A stretch of DNA of 13,125 bases from JBKHDT01 sp046541195 (GCA_046541195.1 JBKHDT010000063.1:1-13125), one strand, 5' to 3'; shown: positions 1 through 6,190, counted from the stretch's first letter. Notes: generated from the letters alone by a model not told the origin. A program made the numbers and translations.

Positions 1-765
1 GCTGATCTCATGTTCGAGCCGCCGTGCCTCCTGAACCTCGGTGCGCGTGCGTCTGCAGGCGTCGAGGTTGGCCTTCATGCGCTGCAGGGTGTCGGCTAGC
101 CCGGTCTCTTCTTTCAACAGGAACGACCGCAGCTCCGATGTCAGCGCCCGCGAGATGCCGCCCGTCATGCTGGTACGCAGCATTTCGTTGAGCTTGTTGC
201 GCTCTTCGTCCGTTGCGAGGCGCAGGGGCGTCACACCCTGATCGAAAAGCGCGGCAAAGTAGTCGCGCGCAGTGCTGAAGACCTGGACGCGCCCACCGAA
301 GCGTGCGGCGTTCTCGCGCAGTTCATTAAGCTCGGGAACCACTTCGTGGTCACCCTGGGAGAGCAAGAGCACGTCTTGCAGGCGAACACCCGCCTCGAGA
401 TCCGAGATAATGAATGGCGTTGGCTCGACGGATGGTTCGCTCTTCTGCTCCAGGTGCACACCGGCAATGAGCCGCTGCCCCGATGCCAAGGCGAATTCGA
501 TCGCCGAGTAGGCGGGCCGGCCAGGCTCACCCAGACGTCCCCAGATGCCTTTGTCACCGCCCGTCGCACCCGTCTCTCCGAGATTGGTGAAACGCAGACG
601 GGACATGTCCGGGAGGAGCACGACGTAGGCCGCGATCATCACCGTTGTCTTACCGGCGCCATTGGCCCCTTCGAGGGCGGTCACATGCCGGTCGATGAGA
701 TAGCGCTCGTAGAAGACGCCCTTCCAGTTGACGAGCACGAGGGTCTGGGCGTGGGTACGGCTCAT
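1..765 (-). CDS. mukB: MukB-type condensin SMC ATPase, N-terminal part (runs off left edge)
   Basis: This is the SMC-like ATPase of the MukBEF condensin, which loops and compacts the chromosome together with the MukF kleisin and MukE. Only residues 1-255 are in the window and there is no stop. The N-terminus resembles E. coli MukB throughout: an L-x-N-W-x-G-x-F start (about residues 11-18), Walker A GANGAGKT at 33-40, the LLPD stretch after it, a GATGG-DKG segment at about 65-73, and an SMTGGISRALTSELR segment matching the MukB LYGGISSAITRSLR region. The start ATG (765-763) overlaps the mukE stop in ATGA, so translation is probably coupled. An upstream GGAGG lies within the mukE end. Coiled coil, hinge and C-terminal head with signature motif lie outside, so an intact gene cannot be proven. 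The alternative is an MksB/JetC homologue of a Wadjet system; the close MukF and MukE match favours MukB. Confidence 0.88.
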   Translation of the reverse strand, partial: MSRTHAQTLVLVNWKGVFYERYLIDRHVTALEGANGAGKTTVMIAAYVVLLPDMSRLRFTNLGETGATGGDKGIWGRLGEPGRPAYSAIEFALASGQRLIAGVHLEQKSEPSVEPTPFIISDLEAGVRLQDVLLLSQGDHEVVPELNELRENAARFGGRVQVFSTARDYFAALFDQGVTPLRLATDEERNKLNEMLRTSMTGGISRALTSELRSFLLKEETGLADTLQRMKANLDACRRTRTEVQEARRLEHEIS

Positions 766-1481
766 CTGCCTGCATCCTCCTGGTCGTCCTCGGCTCCATG
801 AGCTTCGCTTCCGTCGTTCTCGTTTTCTTCGTCAGCGTCGTCTTGCTCGACGGCTTCGCCGAGGTTGATCTCACCGCTCCGGACCAGCCGCTCCAGCGCG
901 GCTTGGCGATCGCTCAGGTCGCGGACTGGCTCGGCAAATCTCATCAACGCGGGACGCAGGCGCAGCATCGCGTCGTCGACCGAATCGATGAACCCGAGGT
1001 CCGTCAGGCGCCGAAGAGCCTCGGCCACCTTGGTGCGGACGGTTTCGGCAGCGATCCGTTCGTCGAACTTCCTGCGCCGTGGATTGAGGGTGCGGACCAG
1101 CGTTTCCGCCCCCAATAACCCCGAGAGCCTCTGCAGAAGCGTCTCGCGCTGGACCATGCCTCCATGCTGCAAGGTGGCGGGATCCAGATACATCAGCGCG
1201 AGCGTCTGGCCGACGAGCATCTCGCCAGCGGTCAGTTGGCGACGGCCGAGTCGATCCCCCGAGGGCAGCAGGTAGAAATACCCGTCCGCCCGCTGCGTCA
1301 GCTCACAGCCGAACCGCCGATAGAAGGGTTCGAGGTGGTCCAGGGCATCGACGAGGTAGTCATAGGCGGTGCCGTCGTCGCGCCCGACATGCCGACCGCG
1401 ACGAAGGGCGAGATCCACCTCGGGGAAGTGCTCGTCGTTGATGGCCTCTTCGAGGGACTGAAAGCTGGAGGTGGTCACCAT
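762..1481 (-). CDS. mukE: MukE-type condensin subunit
   Basis: This 239-residue protein is probably the MukE subunit, which binds the MukF kleisin and DNA and regulates the MukB ATPase. E. coli MukE is 234 residues. Visible matches along the length are a FPEVDLALRRGRHVG segment near residue 20 (E. coli has FPALDSALRSGRHIG), a FYRRF...GYFYLLP stretch, the LALMYLDP segment, a VRTKV-EALRRLTDLGFI winged-helix segment, and a long acidic C-terminal tail rich in D and E, as in E. coli. I chose the ATG at 1481-1479 because it follows a GGAGGGAGAG ribosome site and gives the family length; an in-frame start at 1544 would add 21 residues inside mukF. The start overlaps the mukF stop (ATGGTGA) and the stop overlaps the mukB start (ATGA). 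Confidence 0.92.
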   Translation of the reverse strand: MVTTSSFQSLEEAINDEHFPEVDLALRRGRHVGRDDGTAYDYLVDALDHLEPFYRRFGCELTQRADGYFYLLPSGDRLGRRQLTAGEMLVGQTLALMYLDPATLQHGGMVQRETLLQRLSGLLGAETLVRTLNPRRRKFDERIAAETVRTKVAEALRRLTDLGFIDSVDDAMLRLRPALMRFAEPVRDLSDRQAALERLVRSGEINLGEAVEQDDADEENENDGSEAHGAEDDQEDAGR

Positions 1482-2779
1482 CGCTCTCCCTCCCTCGGCA
1501 TTTCCCAGTCCTCCACTTCCAGGCGTGGCGCCACGGTGCGCCACGGGCGCTCAATTGCGCTGCGTGTCCGGGTGATGCGCGCGAGCACGTCGGCCACACG
1601 GCCTGTGACGGCGTAACGCAGATCAGCGGGAAACTGCGGCAACACCCACTCGGTCACCTCGGCCAGAGATCGAGCGTTTTCCGCCAGCGCGCCTTCCACC
1701 AATGTCTCGATGTTCAGGCCGGCGTCTTCCGGGTCGACCAGATCAGGCGAGCCCTCCCGGTCCGTGCGTGGTCTCGTGACAGCGGGGCGCGCGACCCGCG
1801 ATTCGAGGGTACGGAGCAGCCGGATCGAGGGCGCCGCCGCAACGAGCAAGTGGAACGGTGTCGACGGCCAGCTCGAGATCTGGTCGCGCAGGCGCTGACT
1901 CAACGCCCGGTCCGGGTCGAGGCGTACGACATCGCGTAGATAGCGATGAACGTATTGGTAATACTCCGACCACGCGCGCTGCCGGGCACCGCCCCAGGCC
2001 GCGATGCGATCGACGTGCTCGATGACGCGCTGGACCGCCTCTTCGGGCTCGGCCTGCTCGCCTTGCGAAGCGAAGGACTGAATCTCTTGCAGCAAAGCGA
2101 CAAGGTGATGGGTGTCGCGGAGCAGCACCTCGTTGAGTTCCCTCAGCGTATTGGTGGTCGCGTCGAGCAGCGACTGGCAGCGGTCAACGGCACCGAACCA
2201 ATCCGCCTGCAGGAGCCTGGCGATCTCTGCCTGCACCTCTTCCTGCTGTGAATCGAGTCCCCGCTGCCGGCGCTCAATGCCGCCAACCAGATCGCGAACG
2301 GTTATCCGAAGGGGAGCCACCACATGCTCCCGCCAGGCATCCTCGGTGTCAGCACGCCTGGCTGCCGCGAGTATCTCGGCAAGCTGGGCTCGTAGCGTGC
2401 CCGTGAGCAGGGTCAGGCTCTCGCGTGTGAGCGCTTCATCGGCAAGGAAGTACTCGACGACTGCGGCGGCCAGTCGTGTCAGCGTGTACTCACCGGATCG
2501 GACGATGCCCGCGCCATCCACCCGGGCGAGCATGCGCTGGTCGCGGAGCCGTTGGATGGCGTGGGTTGCTCGCTTGCGTGGACGCTCCGCACCTGGATCG
2601 ACCACGTCGCATACCTGCTCGAACAGGTCGATCAGCAGGTCTTCTTCGAACGACGCAAGCGACGCCCGGTCGGCCCGCAGGTACAGGCCGGCGAGGAAGC
2701 ACAGGTCGAGCGTTTTCAGCTCGAGATTGATCCGGTCTCGTGCGAGTGCGGCAATGAGGCGGCTTGGATCTGATGGCAT
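1475..2779 (-). CDS. mukF: MukF-type kleisin of the condensin complex
   Basis: This 434-residue protein matches MukF (E. coli 440), the kleisin that bridges the MukB heads, dimerises through its N-terminal winged-helix domain, and recruits MukE. Matches to E. coli MukF, recalled from memory, run from end to end: RATHAIQRLRDQRMLARV (E. coli RANNAINDMVRQRLLNRF), a YTLT-x-LA stretch, VVAPLRITV (VYAPLKYSV), a Q-Q-x-x-V-x-x-x-IA-x-LL segment, TLRELNEVL (TLRELQDTL), and a YYQYVHRYLR segment like YDRHVHKFIR. The ATG at 2779 is preferred over a TTG at 2782 because AGGAG sits six bases upstream of it. It is the first gene of the mukF-mukE-mukB operon, the same order as in enterobacteria, but the smtA/cmoM methyltransferase usually upstream there is absent. 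No frameshift or missing segment is seen. Confidence 0.93.
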   Translation of the reverse strand: MPSDPSRLIAALARDRINLELKTLDLCFLAGLYLRADRASLASFEEDLLIDLFEQVCDVVDPGAERPRKRATHAIQRLRDQRMLARVDGAGIVRSGEYTLTRLAAAVVEYFLADEALTRESLTLLTGTLRAQLAEILAAARRADTEDAWREHVVAPLRITVRDLVGGIERRQRGLDSQQEEVQAEIARLLQADWFGAVDRCQSLLDATTNTLRELNEVLLRDTHHLVALLQEIQSFASQGEQAEPEEAVQRVIEHVDRIAAWGGARQRAWSEYYQYVHRYLRDVVRLDPDRALSQRLRDQISSWPSTPFHLLVAAAPSIRLLRTLESRVARPAVTRPRTDREGSPDLVDPEDAGLNIETLVEGALAENARSLAEVTEWVLPQFPADLRYAVTGRVADVLARITRTRSAIERPWRTVAPRLEVEDWEMPREGERW

Positions 2780-2843
2780 CAATCGCTCCTGCCAATCGGC
2801 GCGGCGGTTACATGCAGAATGATGAATCCCGCGCCGCTGGTGC

Positions 2844-2877
2844 TCTGTACTTCAAGATACGGCAGCACAACCTTGAA
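2844..2877 (-). promoter_or_regulatory. Possible mukF promoter overlapped by an inverted repeat
   Basis: Reading the minus strand, TTGTGC (2870-2865) and TACAGA (2849-2844) form a weak sigma-70-like pair with a short 15-base spacer, about 65 bases before the mukF start. A six-base inverted repeat, TTCAAG at 2851-2856 and CTTGAA at 2872-2877, brackets the -35 element and could be an operator. Both parts are weak; this is inference from position and symmetry. Confidence 0.2.
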
Positions 2878-2880
2878 CAC

Positions 2881-3227
2881 CTATTTCTTGTCGGCTGCCC
2901 GGGCGGTTTTACCCCGGGGGCCGCTCAGTGCTGCCTCGGCGTCTCTTGAACCCCCGGTTCCGATCGCCCTCCAGACTTTCGCGGGTGGCGGGTCGGTCAG
3001 TTCATGGAACGCCAGCACCGAGGCGCAGCATGCAATGCCGTTCAAGCCCTCGTGCCGCTTTTTCCTTGGCGGCATCCGCCCGGCTGCAATTGGCGTCCTG
3101 ACAATTGATCGGCATCTCGCGACAGGCGGGAAACTTCGCCGGCCCGCTCCAGGCGACTCATCATCGACGCGATCATGCCGGCTTTGCGCACTTCAAGCAG
3201 GCGCATGATCCTCTGCCTAGTCAGCAA
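2881..3227 (-). other. Intergenic stretch upstream of mukF with a possible decayed gene
   Basis: The 588 bases between mukF and the first IS remnant (2780-3367) hold no recognisable intact gene. On the minus strand, two overlapping frames read like protein. One starts near 3227 and contains LLEVRKAGMIASMMSRLERA. The other ends at a TAG at 2883-2881 with the basic tail GKTARAADKK. They are out of frame with each other, so this may be a frame-shifted gene remnant whose end is close to the mukF start. I do not recognise either half. Random open frames are common at this GC content, so support is low. The adjacent 3230-3367 is noticeably more AT-rich and shows nothing I can assign. Confidence 0.2.
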
Positions 3228-3367
3228 GATTTGGGCAACCGCACCCAGCCCATGATGATTTTTTCTTGATGAAAATGTGGGTGCTTAGGCTCCAATCCTC
3301 AATGTCTTGTATCATTTATCTGCGCTCAGCGCCACCTTGGGTGAGAATGAACGTGCTTGTGATGATA

Positions 3368-3640
3368 GTGTCCCGTCAAGTGGTATATAAAGCGAGATAG
3401 TCACCATAGCGCTCGTCGCCGTTTAAGCCGCGTTGTTGAAAGTCAGTTTGCCCCCATTGCCGTCGGCCTTCCCGCCAGTGCTTGGGCCAGACGCTCAAGG
3501 CTCATGGTTCGCCGGCTGACCTGCCATTTGTCACGCTACTCGAGCAACACGGCGCCGACCAGTCGGGTAACCGACGGGTTGTTCGCAAAGATCCGGACGA
3601 CGTTGCTGCGCCGCTTGATCTCCTTGTTCAGCCGCTCCAG
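3368..3640 (-). mobile_element. IS256-family element, 3' end fragment (inverted)
   Basis: The minus strand encodes the last part of an IS256-family (Mutator-type) transposase: LERLNKEIKRRSNVVRIF, then a NPSVTRLVGAVLLE segment, a stop, and DKWQVSRRTMSLE up to a final TGA at 3445-3443. The early stop (TAG at 3538-3536) sits where relatives carry Q, so a CAG-to-TAG change is likely. After the stop the sequence continues to about 3368, where GTGTCCCGTCAAGTGG may be the terminal inverted repeat; that boundary is a guess. All of the catalytic part is missing: the fragment ends abruptly at about 3640 against a second IS256-family fragment in the other orientation. It cannot encode an active transposase. 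Confidence 0.75.
3443..3640 (-). pseudogene. IS256-family transposase, C-terminal fragment with internal stop
   Basis: Only about 66 codons remain of a transposase that is normally about 400. The ERLNKEIKRR motif, typical of the C-terminal region after the third catalytic acidic residue, starts right at the fusion point. A nonsense codon at 3538-3536 interrupts it. The catalytic DDE residues are all absent. Its subgroup differs from the plus-strand fragment next to it, whose C-terminus is not of the ERLNKEI type. Confidence 0.75.
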
Positions 3641-4293
3641 GCAAGGAGCTGGCGGCCGTCGAGGACGGCTTCCGCGAGTCGGCGGACAGCTGGAAAGAGT
3701 TGCTCATGGGGCTACGCGAACGCGGGCTGACAACGGCCCCAAAACTGGCAGTTGGCGACGGTTCCATGGGGTTCTGGACGGCCCTGAGCAAGATCTACCC
3801 GCAGACCGACCACCAGCGCTGCTGGGTCCGCAAGACCGCGAACGTGCTGAACAAGCTGCCGAAATCCGTGCAGCCCAAGGCAAAGGCCGACCTGCATGAG
3901 ATCTGGATGGCCGAGACCCGCTTTGATGCACACAAGGCCTTCGATCGCACGCTGAAACGCTTCGAGGCTAGGTATCCCAAGGCGATGGCGTGCCTGGCCA
4001 AGGATCGGGAGGAGCTGCTGGCGTTCCATGACTACCCGGCCGAGCGCTGGGTGCATATTTGCACCACCAACCCGATCGAGTCGACCTTCGCCACGGTCCG
4101 CCTGCACAGCAAACGGAGCCGGAACTGCGGCTCCCGGGCGACGACCCTGGCGATGGTCTTCACGCTGCTCCAGAGCGCCGAGAAGCGCTGTAAGCGCATC
4201 AAGGGGTTCAGCAAGCTGGAGCTGGTCGTGAACAACGTCCGGTTTCAGGATGGAGAGCAGGTAACCGATCAGTCAGACAGGAATGCCGCCTGA
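3641..4293 (+). pseudogene. IS256-family (Mutator-type) transposase, N-terminally truncated
   Basis: About 217 codons of the C-terminal half of an IS256-family DDE transposase. Visible family features are KELAAVEDGFRES, the VGDGSMGFW segment with the second catalytic Asp (codon 3757-3759), HQRCW followed by KTANVLNKLPKSVQPKAKA, and NPIESTFATVR with the catalytic Glu (codon 4078-4080). It ends ...NAA with a TGA at 4291-4293. The N-terminal DNA-binding part and the first catalytic Asp lie upstream of the fusion and are absent. In-frame starts exist (TTG at 3700, ATG at 3706), but any product would lack the first Asp. Apart from the truncation the reading frame is undamaged, so decay appears recent. 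Confidence 0.88.
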
Positions 4294-4322
4294 CCGCCAT
4301 CCACCAGATTTGACTATAACTC
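3641..4322 (+). mobile_element. IS256-family element, right-hand part with intact 3' end
   Basis: This fragment begins at the fusion point with codons for GKELAAVEDG and runs to an apparent right terminus, GATTTGACTATAACTC, ending at about 4322. From memory, that end resembles the inverted repeat of one IS256 subgroup (ends of the GAGTTAT-GTCAAATC type). The left end and the first half of the transposase gene are gone. I find no matching left inverted repeat and no target duplication in the window, so the element cannot move on its own. Confidence 0.75.
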
Positions 4323-4334
4323 GAGCGACCGACC

Positions 4335-4523
4335 ATGGACATCAACGACCTGTTTGACGGAATCATGAGAGGTATCAACCAGTCTGCCGACGAAATCGCC
4401 GGGCAGCGGTTGCAAGAAAAAACGCAGGACACCGGGCGAGGTCCGGAGAGTGGGGGTAAGAATACGGAGAATTTCGAGGCGAAAGAGAAGCAGGGTATGA
4501 CGGATTTCCCAAAACGGGAGTGA
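4335..4523 (+). CDS. Small unrecognised ORF, possibly a remnant
   Basis: A 62-codon frame beginning MDINDLFDGIMRG, hydrophilic and rich in K, E, Q and G, with no membrane segment or motif I recognise. It starts only 13 bases after the IS256 right end, and I see no good ribosome site there. It may be the tail of a gene cut by the IS, or not a gene at all. A strong terminator hairpin 63 bases downstream (with T-rich sequence on this strand too) could end its transcript. Confidence 0.25.
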   Translation: MDINDLFDGIMRGINQSADEIAGQRLQEKTQDTGRGPESGGKNTENFEAKEKQGMTDFPKRE

Positions 4524-4586
4524 TTCTGGCGGCAGCGCCGACACTTTGAATGCGATGTAAGTCGCTGACAATACGCAGAAAAAAGA

Positions 4587-4626
4587 AAACCCGCCCACTA
4601 ACCGGACGCGGTTAGTGGGCGGGTTT
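4587..4626 (-). terminator. Strong intrinsic terminator of ssrA, probably bidirectional
   Basis: Perfect 17-bp inverted repeat: AAACCCGCCCACTAACC (4587-4603), loop of six (4604-4609), GGTTAGTGGGCGGGTTT (4610-4626). On the minus strand it lies 13 bases after the tmRNA 3' end and is followed by a T-rich tract (complement of 4577-4589), the classic form. On the plus strand TTTGTCTTTTCT follows, so it may also stop transcripts from the IS side. Confidence 0.93.
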
Positions 4627-4639
4627 GTCTTTTCTAAAA

Positions 4640-5010
4640 TGGTGGAGGTGGCGGGAATCGAACCCGCGTCCGGAAGCCCTACGCTTTCGGTCCTACATGC
4701 TTAGTCGCGTCTATTGAGTTTTAGCGCACTTCCAGCCGACGGACAGGCCGTGAAGCTTGCGAGTCTGTCAGGTTTTAACCCGCTGCGTCCAGACTCCGCA
4801 TTGGGCGATCTTGTGTGTGCTGACCCCTGCCGGGCCCGAGGGCCGTTCCGGACGCACAAGCACATCCGGGGCAGAGGCTCACCGATTAAGCGGCGAGAGC
4901 GTAGTTGTCGTCGTTGGCAACTATTTGCGTTGCAGCTGGATTTACGAGGTAGTCTGCGCCTCGGCATGCACCTAGAGTTTCGTGACCCCCGTCGAAGCCA
5001 GGTCACCCCC
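4640..5010 (-). ncRNA. ssrA: tmRNA (transfer-messenger RNA)
   Basis: This is the one-piece tmRNA that rescues stalled ribosomes with SmpB and tags the unfinished protein for proteolysis. The 5' end GGGGGTGACCTGGCTTCGACG (from 5010) and the 3' end GGGTTCGATTCCCGCC followed by ACCTCCACCA (to 4640) form the tRNA-like half: GGGGGTG pairs with CACCTCC with one G-U pair, and CCA is encoded. Length is 371 bases, close to the E. coli 363. The tag reading frame at 4918-4886 reads ANDDNYALAA then TAA; this differs from the E. coli tag (ANDENYALAA) by one residue, and I recall the same tag in Pseudomonas. No clear promoter of its own is visible just upstream, so it may be transcribed with the tRNA before it. 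Confidence 0.97.
4886..4918 (-). other. tmRNA proteolysis-tag reading frame (ANDDNYALAA)
   Basis: Ten codons starting GCC at 4918-4916 and ending with TAA at 4888-4886. The tag ends in ALAA, the signal read by ClpXP and ClpAP. The preceding TAGTTGCCAACG context is like the resume site of other gammaproteobacterial tmRNAs. Confidence 0.93.
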
Positions 5011-5020
5011 GAAGTCTTTG

Positions 5021-5039
5021 TCGATCCGTGACGGATCGA
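5021..5039. repeat. 8-bp inverted repeat just upstream of ssrA
   Basis: TCGATCCG, three-base spacer TGA, CGGATCGA. On the minus strand it lies 11 to 29 bases before the tmRNA 5' end. It could be a precursor stem for 5' processing or a protein site over the promoter region. A partial echo (AATCCGTGATC) lies at about 5062-5072. Confidence 0.5.
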
Positions 5040-5130
5040 TCCTGCTGCGGGAGACCACGCCAATCCGTGATCGTGATGGTTGGTCCGGCAAGCCCGGGAG
5101 AAGTTCCCGCCGGCTGCCGAAAAATAATCT

Positions 5131-5203
5131 TGCCGGAGAGAGGAATCGAACCCCCGACCTTGGCATTACGAATGCCCTGCTCTACCGACTGAGCTACTCC
5201 GGC
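5131..5203 (-). tRNA. thrW: tRNA-Thr, anticodon CGT
   Basis: The minus strand folds as a cloverleaf: acceptor GCCGGAG with CTCCGGC, D arm GCTC/GAGC, anticodon loop TTCGTAA giving anticodon CGT (codon ACG), and a T arm containing GGTTCGATTCC. The discriminator is A at 5131. It closely resembles E. coli thrW, including the same G-A mismatch at the top of the anticodon stem. CCA is not encoded; the sequence goes on with AGATTATTTTTC, so the end must be added by CCA-transferase. The gene lies 120 bases upstream of ssrA on the same strand. Confidence 0.95.
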
Positions 5204-5242
5204 GAAGGGCGCGATTCTATGCGCGCACGCACGGCCCGTCAA
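5204..5242 (-). promoter_or_regulatory. Sigma-70 promoter of the tRNA-Thr (and probably ssrA)
   Basis: On the minus strand TTGACG (5242-5237) and TAGAAT (5219-5214) are separated by exactly 17 bases, close to consensus in both boxes. A GC-rich discriminator (CGCGCCC) lies between -10 and the tRNA 5' end at 5203, the kind associated with stringent (ppGpp) control of stable RNA promoters. It falls in the short gap between the CHAD gene stop and the tRNA. Confidence 0.85.
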
Positions 5243-5260
5243 ACTGCCCGGCAGCTCGCT

Positions 5261-6190
5261 TCAGAGGACGTGTTCGCGCACGAGCCGGGCACGCAGCGCC
5301 CCGAGCACCTCGATCAGTTCGGCCAGGTTGCGATCGCGCCACTGTTCGGCCTCCTGTTCCAGGCGCGCCTGGTCAGCATTGAGCTGGTCGACGATGAATC
5401 GCATGCCGGGCCAGCAGGCTGGCGTGCGCCAGGTCAGGCTCTGGCCGGTTTCGATCTGGTGACGTATCGAGTCGAACCCGGTGTCGGCCAGTGTCTGCGC
5501 GAACACCTCGGGAAAGCTTGATCGCATCGCCATCATGTCATGGGCCTGTCCGAGCAGTTCCTGCAATTCCTTGAGCAGGACCAGTGCCCGATCGCTGACC
5601 TCGTCCCCGCTGATCGGCTCGATGAGGTAACGCAGGTGCTTGCCGGTCAGCCGCGCCTCGTGCAGCCCTTCCGGCAGGTTTTCGAGGTCCTGAACCAGGG
5701 TGAGCTGGTGTCCCGCGACCTGCTCGGCCAGCCAGTAGCCGAAGGAATGGCCCTCGGCAGACCTGCGGCGGTGCGCATTCAGGACCACGCGCAGGCTGCG
5801 GGTCAGTTTCATGACGCGTGCCTCGAGCAGGTCCATTTCCCGTTGCGCGATGAACCGGACATCGGTGACGCCCTTGATGCGGTTGCCTTCGGGCTTGAGT
5901 TCGGCCAGCCACTGCAACATGACTTCGCGGTCGCGCATGGGGTTGCTGGCCTTGGTGAAATCGCGGAGTGCATGACGGGCTTTCGAGCGCGTCTTGACCT
6001 CCGACTTGCCGTGCTTGAGCCAGACACGCAGGCGCTTGATCTCGACCCGGGCGTCGTGCAGTGCATCGGGGTCGTCACCCTTTCTCAATGCATCCAGGCG
6101 CTTGCCCACCTTCGCGGAAAGGTCGTCAAGCAGCCGGCAGATCACTTCCGAAGCCGGACTGTTCAGGAACTTGCGTGTGCGCTTGCTCAC
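5261..6190 (-). CDS. CHAD-domain protein
   Basis: A 309-residue protein made almost wholly of a CHAD domain (conserved histidine alpha-helical domain), a helical bundle with basic faces that in studied members binds inorganic polyphosphate. Two related halves are visible. The first has LHDARVEIKRLRVWLK (H45, R48, K52, R53, R55) and NPMRDREVMLQWL. The second has GLHEARLTGKHLRYLIEP (H177, R180, K184, R187) and LLGQAHDMMAM (H217, D218). It has no signal peptide, membrane segment or CYTH domain, so it is probably cytosolic. The start is a GTG at 6190-6188, with AAGGAG six bases before it. It faces away from ubiJ and ends 58 bases before the tRNA 5' end, with the tRNA promoter in that gap. Substrate and role are inferred from the family only. 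Confidence 0.85.
   Translation of the reverse strand: MSKRTRKFLNSPASEVICRLLDDLSAKVGKRLDALRKGDDPDALHDARVEIKRLRVWLKHGKSEVKTRSKARHALRDFTKASNPMRDREVMLQWLAELKPEGNRIKGVTDVRFIAQREMDLLEARVMKLTRSLRVVLNAHRRRSAEGHSFGYWLAEQVAGHQLTLVQDLENLPEGLHEARLTGKHLRYLIEPISGDEVSDRALVLLKELQELLGQAHDMMAMRSSFPEVFAQTLADTGFDSIRHQIETGQSLTWRTPACWPGMRFIVDQLNADQARLEQEAEQWRDRNLAELIEVLGALRARLVREHVL

Noticed and set aside
1..2779. Classical type I Wadjet (JetA/JetB/JetC)
   Set aside because: The kleisin and small subunit match MukF and MukE along their length far better than what I recall of the DUF3375/DUF4194 type; a related Mks set remains possible and is kept as a finding.
2112..2822. Plus-strand open frame of 236 codons opposite mukF
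   Set aside because: It is very rich in Ser and Arg, as expected for a shadow of a GC-rich gene, and mukF matches its family throughout.
3482..3899. Plus-strand frames across the IS junction
   Set aside because: They cross the fusion point and do not match transposase frames; the true frames are minus strand to 3640 and plus strand after it.
4701..5063. Open frames inside the tmRNA region
   Set aside because: The region is fully explained by ssrA, with both tRNA-like ends and the tag frame present.
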